A stretch of 64,000 nucleotides of DNA from Methylorubrum thiocyanatum (lineage in GTDB: Bacteria; Pseudomonadota; Alphaproteobacteria; Rhizobiales; Beijerinckiaceae). The position numbers and the translations under genes were made by a program. Shown in pieces: positions 24,859-32,268 of this stretch. Within the stretch, counting starts at the first letter, position 1. Each line of letters starts with the position of its first letter. Below the pieces are notes generated by a model. It worked only from the letters and a program-made list of their open reading frames with translations, did not search any database and had not been told where the DNA came from. The stretch is taken from NCBI GenBank assembly GCA_014138645.1, contig JACJIB010000004.1, positions 186,001 to 250,000 of the forward strand, written 5' to 3'.

Positions 24859-25791
24859 TCAACGGTTCCCGGACCTTGCCGCGCGCCGCCCGGCGGTTTC
24901 GGCGATGAGGATGCCGCCGAGGACGAGGAGGAGCGCCAGCGTCTCCGCCCCGCCGAAGGGCTCGCCCGCCAGCAGCACGGCGAGGCCGGCGCCGAAGACC
25001 GGCACGAGGTTCACGAACAGCCCGGCCCGGTTCGGGCCGATCAGCTCGACCCCGCGGATGAAGGAGAGCTGCGCCAGCAGCGAAGGTCCGAGCGCGACGA
25101 AGGCGACGATCGCCCAGGCCGTCGCGCTCTTGGGCCAGATCGAGTGGCCGAGGGTCCATTCGGCGGCCAGCGGCGGCAGCGAGGTGAGGAAGGCGGCCAG
25201 CGCCAAAGCGGTGAAGAAGGCGAGCCCCGAGACCGCGGGACGCCCGGCGAGCGCCACGGTGTAGCCGGCATAGACCAAGCTCGCGGCGAGCATCAGCCCA
25301 TCGCCGCGATTGAGCCCGAGATGGGCCAGCACCGCGAGATCGCCGTGGGTCGTCGCCACGGCGACGCCCAGAAGGGTGACGGCGGCGCCCAGCACCTGCC
25401 CGGCCCGCACCGGCACCCGGCGCACGGCGAAGTTCAGCACCATGACGAAGACCGGGATCGCCCCCTGGATCAGGGCGACGTTGACCGCGCTGGTATAGAT
25501 GCCGGCGGCGTAGAACAGGCTCGCGAAGACCGTGAAGCCGCAGGCGCCCATCAGGAACAGGTAGGGCCAGCGCTGCAGCAGCCGGTCCCGATCCGCCAGG
25601 ATCGCGCGGCGCGCCACCACGAGCAGCACCGTGAAGGCGAAGGCCCAGCGCAGGGTGGTCAGCACCTGCGGCGAGACCGCCCCGACCGCCCATTTGCCGG
25701 CCACGGTGTTGCCCGCCCACAGCAACGTGGTCAGCGTCAGAAGCGGGTAGGCCGCTGCGGAGGCGCGGGCGCCGGGGGTGCCTTGGGTCAA
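24859..25791 (-). CDS. EamA/DMT-family transporter
   Basis: 310 aa, ten hydrophobic helices in two EamA repeats ('LLWAGNTVAGKWAVG' in the first, 'GPNRAGLFVNLVPVFGAGLA' in the second). Inner-membrane exporter of small metabolites or amino acids; substrate unknown. The frame opens with TTG (25791), which places the first helix correctly. Divergent from selO. Confidence 0.83.
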   Translation of the reverse strand: MTQGTPGARASAAAYPLLTLTTLLWAGNTVAGKWAVGAVSPQVLTTLRWAFAFTVLLVVARRAILADRDRLLQRWPYLFLMGACGFTVFASLFYAAGIYTSAVNVALIQGAIPVFVMVLNFAVRRVPVRAGQVLGAAVTLLGVAVATTHGDLAVLAHLGLNRGDGLMLAASLVYAGYTVALAGRPAVSGLAFFTALALAAFLTSLPPLAAEWTLGHSIWPKSATAWAIVAFVALGPSLLAQLSFIRGVELIGPNRAGLFVNLVPVFGAGLAVLLAGEPFGGAETLALLLVLGGILIAETAGRRAARSGNR

Positions 25792-25833
25792 GCGGGACGA
25801 TCCGTGCTCGGGCCTCGTTTTAGGTCCGATGCC

Positions 25834-27435
25834 ATGCCGTGCCGGGCGCGGGATAGCCAGGGGAGGGCACGGCAGGCATTCCGTGCCGCCATTTCGTGTT
25901 GGGATCGCCCCTCCCCGCCGACGGGTTCACCCTTTCGTCGGCTTGACGTCTCCCCTCGCCTGCCCGACTCCTCCCGCCGCTCAGGAGCCGCTCCCCTGCC
26001 CGCCCATCGACCCTCGCGCCGCCACGCCGATCTCGGCCCCGATTACTCCGACGTCGTGGCGCCGGCCGCCTTCCCGTCGGCGATCCTGCGCTACCGCAAC
26101 CAGGCCTGGGCGCGGCGGATCGGGCTCGGCGACCTGTCGGACGAGGCCTGGATCGCGCATTTCGCGCGCTTCACCCCCCTGCCCGGCTCGTTCGAGCGGC
26201 CCCTGGCCCTGCGCTACCACGGCCATCAGTTCCGCTCCTACAATCCCGATCTCGGCGACGGGCGCGGCTTCCTGTTCGCGCAACTCCACGACCTGCGCGA
26301 CGGGCGGCTGCTCGATCTCGGCACCAAGGGCAGCGGCACCACGCCGTACTCGCGCGGGGCGGACGGGCGGCTCACCCTGAAGGGCGGGGTGCGCGAGGTG
26401 CTCGCCACCGCCATGCTGGAGGCACTCGGCGTCGAGACCTCGAAAACCTTCAGCCTGATTGAGACCGGCGAGGCGCTGGAACGGGGCGACGAGCCCTCCC
26501 CGACCCGCTCGGCGGTGCTGGTGCGGCTCTCGCATTCGCACCTGCGCATCGGCACCTTCCAGCGCTTCCTGTTCCTCGAACAGCCCGAGGCCATCGCCCG
26601 CCTCGTCGATTACGTGGTCGAGACCTACTATCCCGGCATCCGGGCCGCGGACGGAGCCGAGCGGGCGGCGCTGTTCTTCGAGGCGATGACGGCACGGGTG
26701 GCGCGGATGGGCGCGCAATGGATGGCCGCGGGCTTCGTCCACGGCGTGCTCAACACCGACAACATCAACGTCACCGGCGAGAGCTTCGATTACGGCCCGT
26801 GGCGCTTTGCCCCCGTGCACGATCCGGCCTTCACCGCCGCCTATTTCGACGAATGGGGCCTCTACAGCTTCGGCCGCCAACCCGAGGCCCTGTTCTGGAA
26901 CCTGAGTCGGCTGGCCGACTGCCTGCTCGGCCTCGTGCCGAAGGAGCGGTTGGAAGCGGGGCTCAAGACCTTCGGCCCGGCGCTGCAGGACGCCTTCGCC
27001 GAGGCGATCCTGTTCCGCCTCGGCGTCACTCCCGTCCAAGGGGAGGGCGAGGGCGCGGTCCACCGGCTGGTCGGCGCGTTCTGGGCCTTCCTGGAGAAGA
27101 GCCGCGCCCCGTTCGAGCAGGTGTTCTTCGACTGGCGCGGCGGGCTGGCGAGCGAGCCCCGCGCGGCGCGCAGCCCGGCGGGCGAGCACTACGCCAGCGA
27201 CGCCTTCCGCCCGGTCCACGCCGCGCTCCAGGCGATGCGCCCCGCGGCCGAGGCCAAGCTTGACCACCCCTACTTCGCCCGCGAAAAGCCCTGCACGATG
27301 CTGATCGACGAGGTCGAGGCGCTCTGGGCGCCGATCGCTGAGGCCGACGACTGGTCGGCGGTCCATGCCAAGCTGGCCGAGGTCGAGGCGATGGCCGAGG
27401 CCACCGGCACGCGTCCCCTCCCCCCGGAGACCTGA
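25834..27435 (+). CDS. selO: SelO-like protein adenylyltransferase (UPF0061/YdiU)
   Basis: SelO pseudokinases transfer AMP from ATP to Ser/Thr/Tyr of target proteins. Recognisable from 'LGPDYSDVVAPAAFP' on: 'LALRYHGHQFRSYNPDLGDG', 'DLGTKGSGTTPYSR', and the active site 'HGVLNTDNINVTGESFDYGP'. No ATG, GTG or TTG occurs in frame between 25834 and the conserved start at about 26029, so 25834 gives a long unlikely leader. A TTG at 25943 lies one frame off. The true start may be CTG 25960, or there may be a frameshift. Body sure, start not. Confidence 0.8.
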   Translation: MPCRARDSQGRARQAFRAAISCWDRPSPPTGSPFRRLDVSPRLPDSSRRSGAAPLPAHRPSRRHADLGPDYSDVVAPAAFPSAILRYRNQAWARRIGLGDLSDEAWIAHFARFTPLPGSFERPLALRYHGHQFRSYNPDLGDGRGFLFAQLHDLRDGRLLDLGTKGSGTTPYSRGADGRLTLKGGVREVLATAMLEALGVETSKTFSLIETGEALERGDEPSPTRSAVLVRLSHSHLRIGTFQRFLFLEQPEAIARLVDYVVETYYPGIRAADGAERAALFFEAMTARVARMGAQWMAAGFVHGVLNTDNINVTGESFDYGPWRFAPVHDPAFTAAYFDEWGLYSFGRQPEALFWNLSRLADCLLGLVPKERLEAGLKTFGPALQDAFAEAILFRLGVTPVQGEGEGAVHRLVGAFWAFLEKSRAPFEQVFFDWRGGLASEPRAARSPAGEHYASDAFRPVHAALQAMRPAAEAKLDHPYFAREKPCTMLIDEVEALWAPIAEADDWSAVHAKLAEVEAMAEATGTRPLPPET

Positions 27436-27442
27436 GGCGGAC

Positions 27443-28267
27443 ATGGCTCAGCGCTTCGTCCTGCGGGGCCGAACCGCCCTCGTCACGGGGGCCGCGAGCG
27501 GCATCGGCGCGGCCTTGAGCCTCGCGCTGGCCGGCCGCGGCTGCGCCCTCGCGCTCGCCGACCGGGACGCGCAGGGCCTCGCCGAAACGGCGCGGGCCGC
27601 CCGCGCCTCCGGCGTCGCAGTCAGCGAGCACGTCCTCGACCTCGCCGACCGGGCGGCGCTCCTTGCGCTGCCGGAGGCGGTCCGGTCCCGTCATGGCGGC
27701 CTGCAGCTTCTCGTCAACAATGCCGGCGTGGCGCTCGGCGGCCGGTTCGAGGAGACCGATCCCGCCGATATCGACTGGCTGATGGACGTGAACCTGCACG
27801 CGGTGATGCGGCTGACCCATGCCTGCCTGCCGCTGCTGCGGGCCGAACCGCAGGCGCAGATCGTCAACCTGTCGAGCGTGTTCGGCATCATCGCGCCGGC
27901 GGGGCAGGCAGCCTACGCGGCAAGCAAGTTCGCCGTGCGCGGCTTCACCGAGGCCCTGCGCCACGAGGTCGAGGGCACCGGGCTCGGCGTCACCCTGGTG
28001 CATCCGGGCGGGGTCGCCACCGCCATCGCCCGCAACGCCCGCACACCGCGCTCCATGGATCCGCGGGAGGCCGCCGCGGGGCTGGCCGCCTTCGAGCGCC
28101 TGCTGACCCTGCGCCCGGAGACCGCGGCCGCGGCGATCCTGCGCGGGATCGAGGCGCGGGCGCCCCGGGTCGTGATCGGAGCCGATGCCCGCCGCGCCCT
28201 CTTGGTCCAGCGGCTGATGCCGGTGCGCTACTGGTCGCTGATCCGCCGCGCCGTTCGGGACACATGA
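27443..28267 (+). CDS. Short-chain dehydrogenase/reductase
   Basis: 274 aa classical SDR. Cofactor motif 'TGAASGIG' (residues ~14-21), 'NNAG', catalytic Ser in 'NLSSVFGI' and 'YAASK' (YxxxK). 8 bp after selO, and its stop overlaps the start of the esterase gene (ATGA). In this operon it would oxidise a secondary alcohol to the ketone used by the monooxygenase (inference). Cytosolic. Confidence 0.88.
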   Translation: MAQRFVLRGRTALVTGAASGIGAALSLALAGRGCALALADRDAQGLAETARAARASGVAVSEHVLDLADRAALLALPEAVRSRHGGLQLLVNNAGVALGGRFEETDPADIDWLMDVNLHAVMRLTHACLPLLRAEPQAQIVNLSSVFGIIAPAGQAAYAASKFAVRGFTEALRHEVEGTGLGVTLVHPGGVATAIARNARTPRSMDPREAAAGLAAFERLLTLRPETAAAAILRGIEARAPRVVIGADARRALLVQRLMPVRYWSLIRRAVRDT

Positions 28268-29184
28268 CCATGGCGAGCCTGCGTGCCCACCTCTACGATC
28301 TCGCCATCCGTCTCGCGGTGAAGCGCCGGCTCGGCAAGACCCTCGATGTGCTTGCGATCCGTCGCGCCTTCGAGAGCGCCCGGTTCCCGGAGCCGCCCGG
28401 CGTCGCCTTCACCCCCGGCGAGGTCGGCGGCGTGCCCGGCGAATGGGCGCAGGCGGCAGGGACGGCGGGCGAGCGCCCCACCCTGCTCTACCTTCACGGC
28501 GGCGGCTTCATCGCCTGTTCGGCGCAGGTCTACCGCCCGGTCACCGGCCGCTTCGCCAGGGCCGGCTTCCGGGTGTTCACGCCGGATTACCGGCTGGCGC
28601 CGGAGCATCCCTTCCCGGCCGCGATCGAGGATTGCAGCGCGGTCTGGGCCGCGCTCGCGGGAGCCGGGCCGGCGGTCGTCGCCGGGGATTCCGCGGGCGG
28701 CACCCTGGCGCTCACCACGATCATCGAAGCGCGCCGCCTCGGCCTGCCTCCGCCCGCGGCGGCGGCGCTGTTCTCGCCGGCCACCGACCTGATCGGCCGC
28801 AGCGCCTCGTTCCGCACGAATGGGCGCCGCGACGCGATGTTCCGCCCCGAATCGCTGATGCGGCTCGTGCCGGCCTACCTTGCGGGGGCCGACCCCGCCG
28901 ATCCGCGCGCCTCGCCGATCGAGGCGGACTTTTTTGGGTTTCCGCCGCTGCTCATCCACGTCGGAGCGCGCGAGATCCTGCGCGACGATTCCCTGCGGCT
29001 CGCCGACAAGGCGCGGGCCGCGGGCGTGCCGGTCGATCTCACGGTGTTCCCCGTGGTGGCGCATGCCTGGCAGCTCGCCGAGAGCTTTCTGCCGGAGGCG
29101 CGAAGCTCCCTCGATGGCGCAGCTCTCTTCCTGCGCCGCGCCTTGGAGGCGGGCTCCCATCCCGGAGCGGAGGCGGCGGCGTGA
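28264..29184 (+). CDS. Alpha/beta hydrolase, hormone-sensitive-lipase type esterase
   Basis: 306 aa. Oxyanion-hole motif 'YLHGGGFIA', nucleophile elbow 'GDSAGG', and acid/His late in the chain ('VVAHAW'). This is the HSL (family IV) esterase type. It is translationally coupled on both sides: start overlaps the SDR stop, stop overlaps the monooxygenase GTG. It would hydrolyse the ester made by the Baeyer-Villiger enzyme (inference). Confidence 0.88.
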   Translation: MTMASLRAHLYDLAIRLAVKRRLGKTLDVLAIRRAFESARFPEPPGVAFTPGEVGGVPGEWAQAAGTAGERPTLLYLHGGGFIACSAQVYRPVTGRFARAGFRVFTPDYRLAPEHPFPAAIEDCSAVWAALAGAGPAVVAGDSAGGTLALTTIIEARRLGLPPPAAAALFSPATDLIGRSASFRTNGRRDAMFRPESLMRLVPAYLAGADPADPRASPIEADFFGFPPLLIHVGAREILRDDSLRLADKARAAGVPVDLTVFPVVAHAWQLAESFLPEARSSLDGAALFLRRALEAGSHPGAEAAA

Positions 29185-30692
29185 GCGAGGCGCCCCTCGA
29201 CCTCATCATCGTCGGTGCGGGCTTTTCCGGCCTCGCCATGGCGATCCGCGCGCGACAGGCGGGGATCGACCGCCTCCTCGTGCTGGAGAAGGCCGCGGGC
29301 ATCGGCGGCACGTGGCGGGCGAACACCTATCCGGGTGCGGCCTGCGACGTGCCCTCGCAGCTCTACTCCCTTTCCTTCGCCCCGAAATCCGACTGGTCGC
29401 GCCTGTTCGCGCCCCAGGCCGAGATCAAGAGCTATCTCGAAGGGCTCGTCGCCGGGCACGGCCTCGCGCCGTTCCTGCGCCTGGAGACCCGCGTGGAGCG
29501 CGCCGTGTTCGACGCGGCGGCGGGCCTGTGGCGGGTCGAGACCGACAAGGGGACGCTCTCGGCCCGGGTGCTGGTGGGGGCGATGGGCGCCCTGCATCAC
29601 CCGTCCGTGCCCCGCATCCCCGGCCTGGACGGCTTCTCCGGCACCGCCTTCCACTCCGCGGCCTGGGATCACGCCTGCGACCTGAGGGCCAAGCGCGTCG
29701 GCGTGATCGGTACAGGGGCGAGTGCGGTGCAGTTCGTGCCGGAGATCGTCGGCCGCGTCGCCCACCTCACCCAGTTCCAGCGCTCGGCCCCCTGGATCCT
29801 GCCCCGCGGCGACCGCCTCGTCGGAGACGCGCGCCGACGCCTCATGCGGCTCGGCCCCCTGCGCCGGCTCTACCGCGCCTCGCTGTTCTGGCGCCGCGAG
29901 GTCGCGGCGCTCGCCGGCTTCACCCGCGTCTCGCGCGTGACCGCCCTGGCTGAGGGACTGGCCCGCCGGCACCTCGCCGCCTCGGTCTCCGACCCGGAGT
30001 TGCGCAGGAAGCTGACGCCCGATTACCGCCTCGGCTGCAAGCGGGTGCTGCTCTCCGACGCGTACTATCCCGCCCTCGCCCGTCCCCATGCGAGCCTCGT
30101 CACCGCGCCGATCCGCGCGGTGCTGCCCCACGGCATCGTCACCGCGGACGGCGCCGAGCATCCGCTCGACGTGCTGATCTTCGCCACCGGCTTCTCCCCC
30201 GGCGGCAGCCTGCTGCGCACCGAGGTGATCGGGCGCGACGGCGTGAGCCTGCTGCAGGCGTGGAAGGACGGCGCCGATGCGTTCCGGGGCGTCTCGGTCG
30301 CGGGCTTCCCGAACTTCTTCCTGCTGCTCGGCCCCAATACCGGGCTCGGCCACAACTCGGTCCTGCTGATGGTCGAGGCCCAGGTCGCCCACGTGCTCGA
30401 CGCGCTGCAGCGCCTGCGGGGCCATCCCGGCGGTGTGCTGGAGGTGCGCCCGCAGGCGCAGGCGCGCTTCCGCGCCGAGGTCGATGCGCGGATGCGGGAC
30501 AGCATCTGGACGCGCGGCGGCTGCGGCAGCTGGTATCTCGACCGCGCGGGCCGCAACCGCACCCTCTGGCCCGGCAGCGTGGGCGATTATGTCCGCGGGA
30601 CTGCGCGGCTGCGGGCGGAAGACTACGACTTCGTCGGTTCTCCAGGGCTCCGCCCTGCCCCTGCGAAAGGGCCCGCCCTTTCGAAACCCTGA
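29181..30692 (+). CDS. FAD-dependent monooxygenase, Baeyer-Villiger type
   Basis: 503 aa flavin monooxygenase. FAD motif 'IIVGAGFSG', 'IGGTWRANTYPGAACDVPS', the BVMO fingerprint 'FSGTAFHSAAWDH' and NADPH motif 'GVIGTGASAVQ'. Inserts O2 next to a carbonyl to give an ester or lactone. GTG start overlaps the esterase stop. The last ~15 residues ('SPGLRPAPAKGPALSKP') are encoded by palindromic repeats and are not family sequence. Its stop directly abuts the stop of the opposing DUF2721 gene. Confidence 0.9.
   Translation: MSEAPLDLIIVGAGFSGLAMAIRARQAGIDRLLVLEKAAGIGGTWRANTYPGAACDVPSQLYSLSFAPKSDWSRLFAPQAEIKSYLEGLVAGHGLAPFLRLETRVERAVFDAAAGLWRVETDKGTLSARVLVGAMGALHHPSVPRIPGLDGFSGTAFHSAAWDHACDLRAKRVGVIGTGASAVQFVPEIVGRVAHLTQFQRSAPWILPRGDRLVGDARRRLMRLGPLRRLYRASLFWRREVAALAGFTRVSRVTALAEGLARRHLAASVSDPELRRKLTPDYRLGCKRVLLSDAYYPALARPHASLVTAPIRAVLPHGIVTADGAEHPLDVLIFATGFSPGGSLLRTEVIGRDGVSLLQAWKDGADAFRGVSVAGFPNFFLLLGPNTGLGHNSVLLMVEAQVAHVLDALQRLRGHPGGVLEVRPQAQARFRAEVDARMRDSIWTRGGCGSWYLDRAGRNRTLWPGSVGDYVRGTARLRAEDYDFVGSPGLRPAPAKGPALSKP
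30643..30683. repeat. Two REP-like palindromes at the end of the monooxygenase gene
   Basis: CAGGGC-TCC-GCCCTG (30643-30657) and CGAAAGGGC-CC-GCCCTTTCG (30664-30683). Both match unit types at 399-440 but in the other order. They lie just inside a gene whose stop touches that of the opposing gene, so they may terminate both transcripts. Confidence 0.75.
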
Positions 30693-31160
30693 CTATCCCG
30701 CCTTATCCCGCTTGCGCTCGACCTCCAGGCGCACGCCCCGGCCGGCCAGAAGAATCTCCGCGAGAAAGGCCAGGATCGCCAGGATGGTGCAGACGAGCGC
30801 AAGGCCGAAGCAGGCGAACAGCACGGAGGCCGCCGACGCGTCCCGGAGCGCGCCGACGAACAGGGTCAGCACGGCGGCCCCCGTCATCACGCCGCCCAAG
30901 CTCGCCAGCACCACGGCGAGGTCGAGCAGGAGCGAGCGCCGACGCAGATAGGCGAGGCGCCGGTCGAGCGTCGCCCGCGCCTCCCCGTCCGCGCCGGGCA
31001 GGGTGGCCGAGAGGGCATCGACCTTGTCGGCGACGCGGCCGAGGCGCGTCGAGAACACGTTGAGCAGGGTCGCCAGCGCCGAGAGCAGGAAGGCGGGGGC
31101 GAGCGCCACCTGGATGATGTGGGCGATGCTGTCGGGATCGCCCGGCGCGGTCTGGAACAT
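30693..31160 (-). CDS. DUF2721 membrane protein
   Basis: 155 aa with three hydrophobic helices: one near residues 15-35 ('VALAPAFLLSALATLLNVFS'), two later ('LAVVLASLGGVMTGAAVLTL', 'VCTILAILAFLAEILL'). The cytosolic charged loop 'RRLAYLRRRSLLLD' is typical of DUF2721. Function unknown. It is last in a minus-strand run 15 bp after the LAB_N gene. Confidence 0.8.
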   Translation of the reverse strand: MFQTAPGDPDSIAHIIQVALAPAFLLSALATLLNVFSTRLGRVADKVDALSATLPGADGEARATLDRRLAYLRRRSLLLDLAVVLASLGGVMTGAAVLTLFVGALRDASAASVLFACFGLALVCTILAILAFLAEILLAGRGVRLEVERKRDKAG

Positions 31161-31175
31161 GCCGTCGGGCTCGCC

Positions 31176-31505
31176 TCAGGCCCTGCGGGCGCGCCGCCGC
31201 TCGCGGAAGATCAGGGCGAGGTTGCGCAGGTAGATGAAGGTGGAGAGCCCCTGCCCGATGATGATCACCGGCTCCCGGCGCACGAAGCCGTAGACCAGGG
31301 TCATCAGCCCGCCCGCGATCGACAGGAACCAGAACGAGAGCGGCATCACGCTCTTGCCCGCCCGCTCGCTGGCGATCCACTGCAGGATGAAGCGTGAGCC
31401 GAAGACGAGCTGGGCGGCGATGCCGAACACCAGCCAGAAATCGAAGCGGGTGACGAACACGTCGTAGAAATAGGCCGGGAGGTCCTCGGCGAGCTGGATC
31501 AGCAT
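31176..31505 (-). CDS. Lipid A biosynthesis N-terminal (LAB_N) domain protein
   Basis: 109 aa, three membrane segments. 'IAAQLVFGSRFILQWIASER' and 'MPLSFWFLSIAGG' are the hallmark of the LAB_N domain seen fused to LpxB in some bacteria, here as a stand-alone protein. It starts 4 bp after the GT2 gene. Stand-alone LAB_N proteins often accompany polyprenyl-phosphate sugar transferases, so it may anchor or assist the GT2 enzyme (inference). Confidence 0.85.
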   Translation of the reverse strand: MLIQLAEDLPAYFYDVFVTRFDFWLVFGIAAQLVFGSRFILQWIASERAGKSVMPLSFWFLSIAGGLMTLVYGFVRREPVIIIGQGLSTFIYLRNLALIFRERRRARRA

Positions 31506-31509
31506 GGGG

Positions 31510-32268
31510 TCACCGGGTCTCGCTCTGCGGCACGTCCTCGGCCCGCGGGGCCGGGCGCCGCCGCCGGATCAGCCACCAGACTCCGGCAAGATCGAGGATG
31601 CCGACCCAGAGGCGGTCGAACATCCCGTAATTCGAGCGGCCGGTGAAGCGCGGCCGGTCGACGACGTCGCGGTGGACCACGCCGAACCCCTCGCGGGTGA
31701 CAAGCGCCGGCATGAAGCGGTGGAGCGCGTCGAAATAGGGCAGCGCGAGGTAGACCTCGCGGCGGAACACCTTGAGCCCGCAGCCGGTGTCGCGGGTGGC
31801 ATCCTTCAGGATTTTTCCGCGCACGCCGTTGGCGATCCGGGACTGGAACTGCTTCCACGCGCCCTTGCGGCCGATCCGCTGGCCCTGCGCCAGGCCGACG
31901 CCCGCGCCGCCCTGGTCGAGAGCGGCGAAGAGCACGGGGATGAAGGACGGGTCGTTCTGGCCGTCGCCGTCGAGCGTCGCGATGACGGGGGCGCGGGCGC
32001 GCAGCACGCCGCTGCGCACCGCCGCGCTCTGGCCGCCGCTGCGATCATGGCGCACCACACGAAGCCACGGGTGCTTCGCTTGCAGGCCCCGGAGGGTGGC
32101 CAGCGTCGTGTCGGTCGAGCCGTCATCGACGTAGATGACCTCGAACGGCGCGAGGTTGTGGCAGGCATGGCCGATCTCGGCCACCAGGGCCGCGATGTTG
32201 CCGGCCTCGTTCTTCACCGGCACCACCACGCTGAGGCGCGGCGGCTCGGTTTCGCTGATCATGCTCAT
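31510..32268 (-). CDS. GT2 glycosyltransferase, polyprenyl-phosphate sugar synthase type
   Basis: 252 aa GT-A enzyme similar to Dpm1, ArnC and RgtE. 'SVVVPVKNEAGN', 'YVDDGSTD' and the metal site 'TLDGDGQNDP'. It should move a sugar from a nucleotide to undecaprenyl or dodecaprenyl phosphate on the inner face of the inner membrane. Only one weak C-terminal hydrophobic segment is seen, fewer than in ArnC; LAB_N may supply membrane contact. Its ATG overlaps the GT39 stop. Sugar unknown. Confidence 0.87.
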   Translation of the reverse strand: MSMISETEPPRLSVVVPVKNEAGNIAALVAEIGHACHNLAPFEVIYVDDGSTDTTLATLRGLQAKHPWLRVVRHDRSGGQSAAVRSGVLRARAPVIATLDGDGQNDPSFIPVLFAALDQGGAGVGLAQGQRIGRKGAWKQFQSRIANGVRGKILKDATRDTGCGLKVFRREVYLALPYFDALHRFMPALVTREGFGVVHRDVVDRPRFTGRSNYGMFDRLWVGILDLAGVWWLIRRRRPAPRAEDVPQSETR

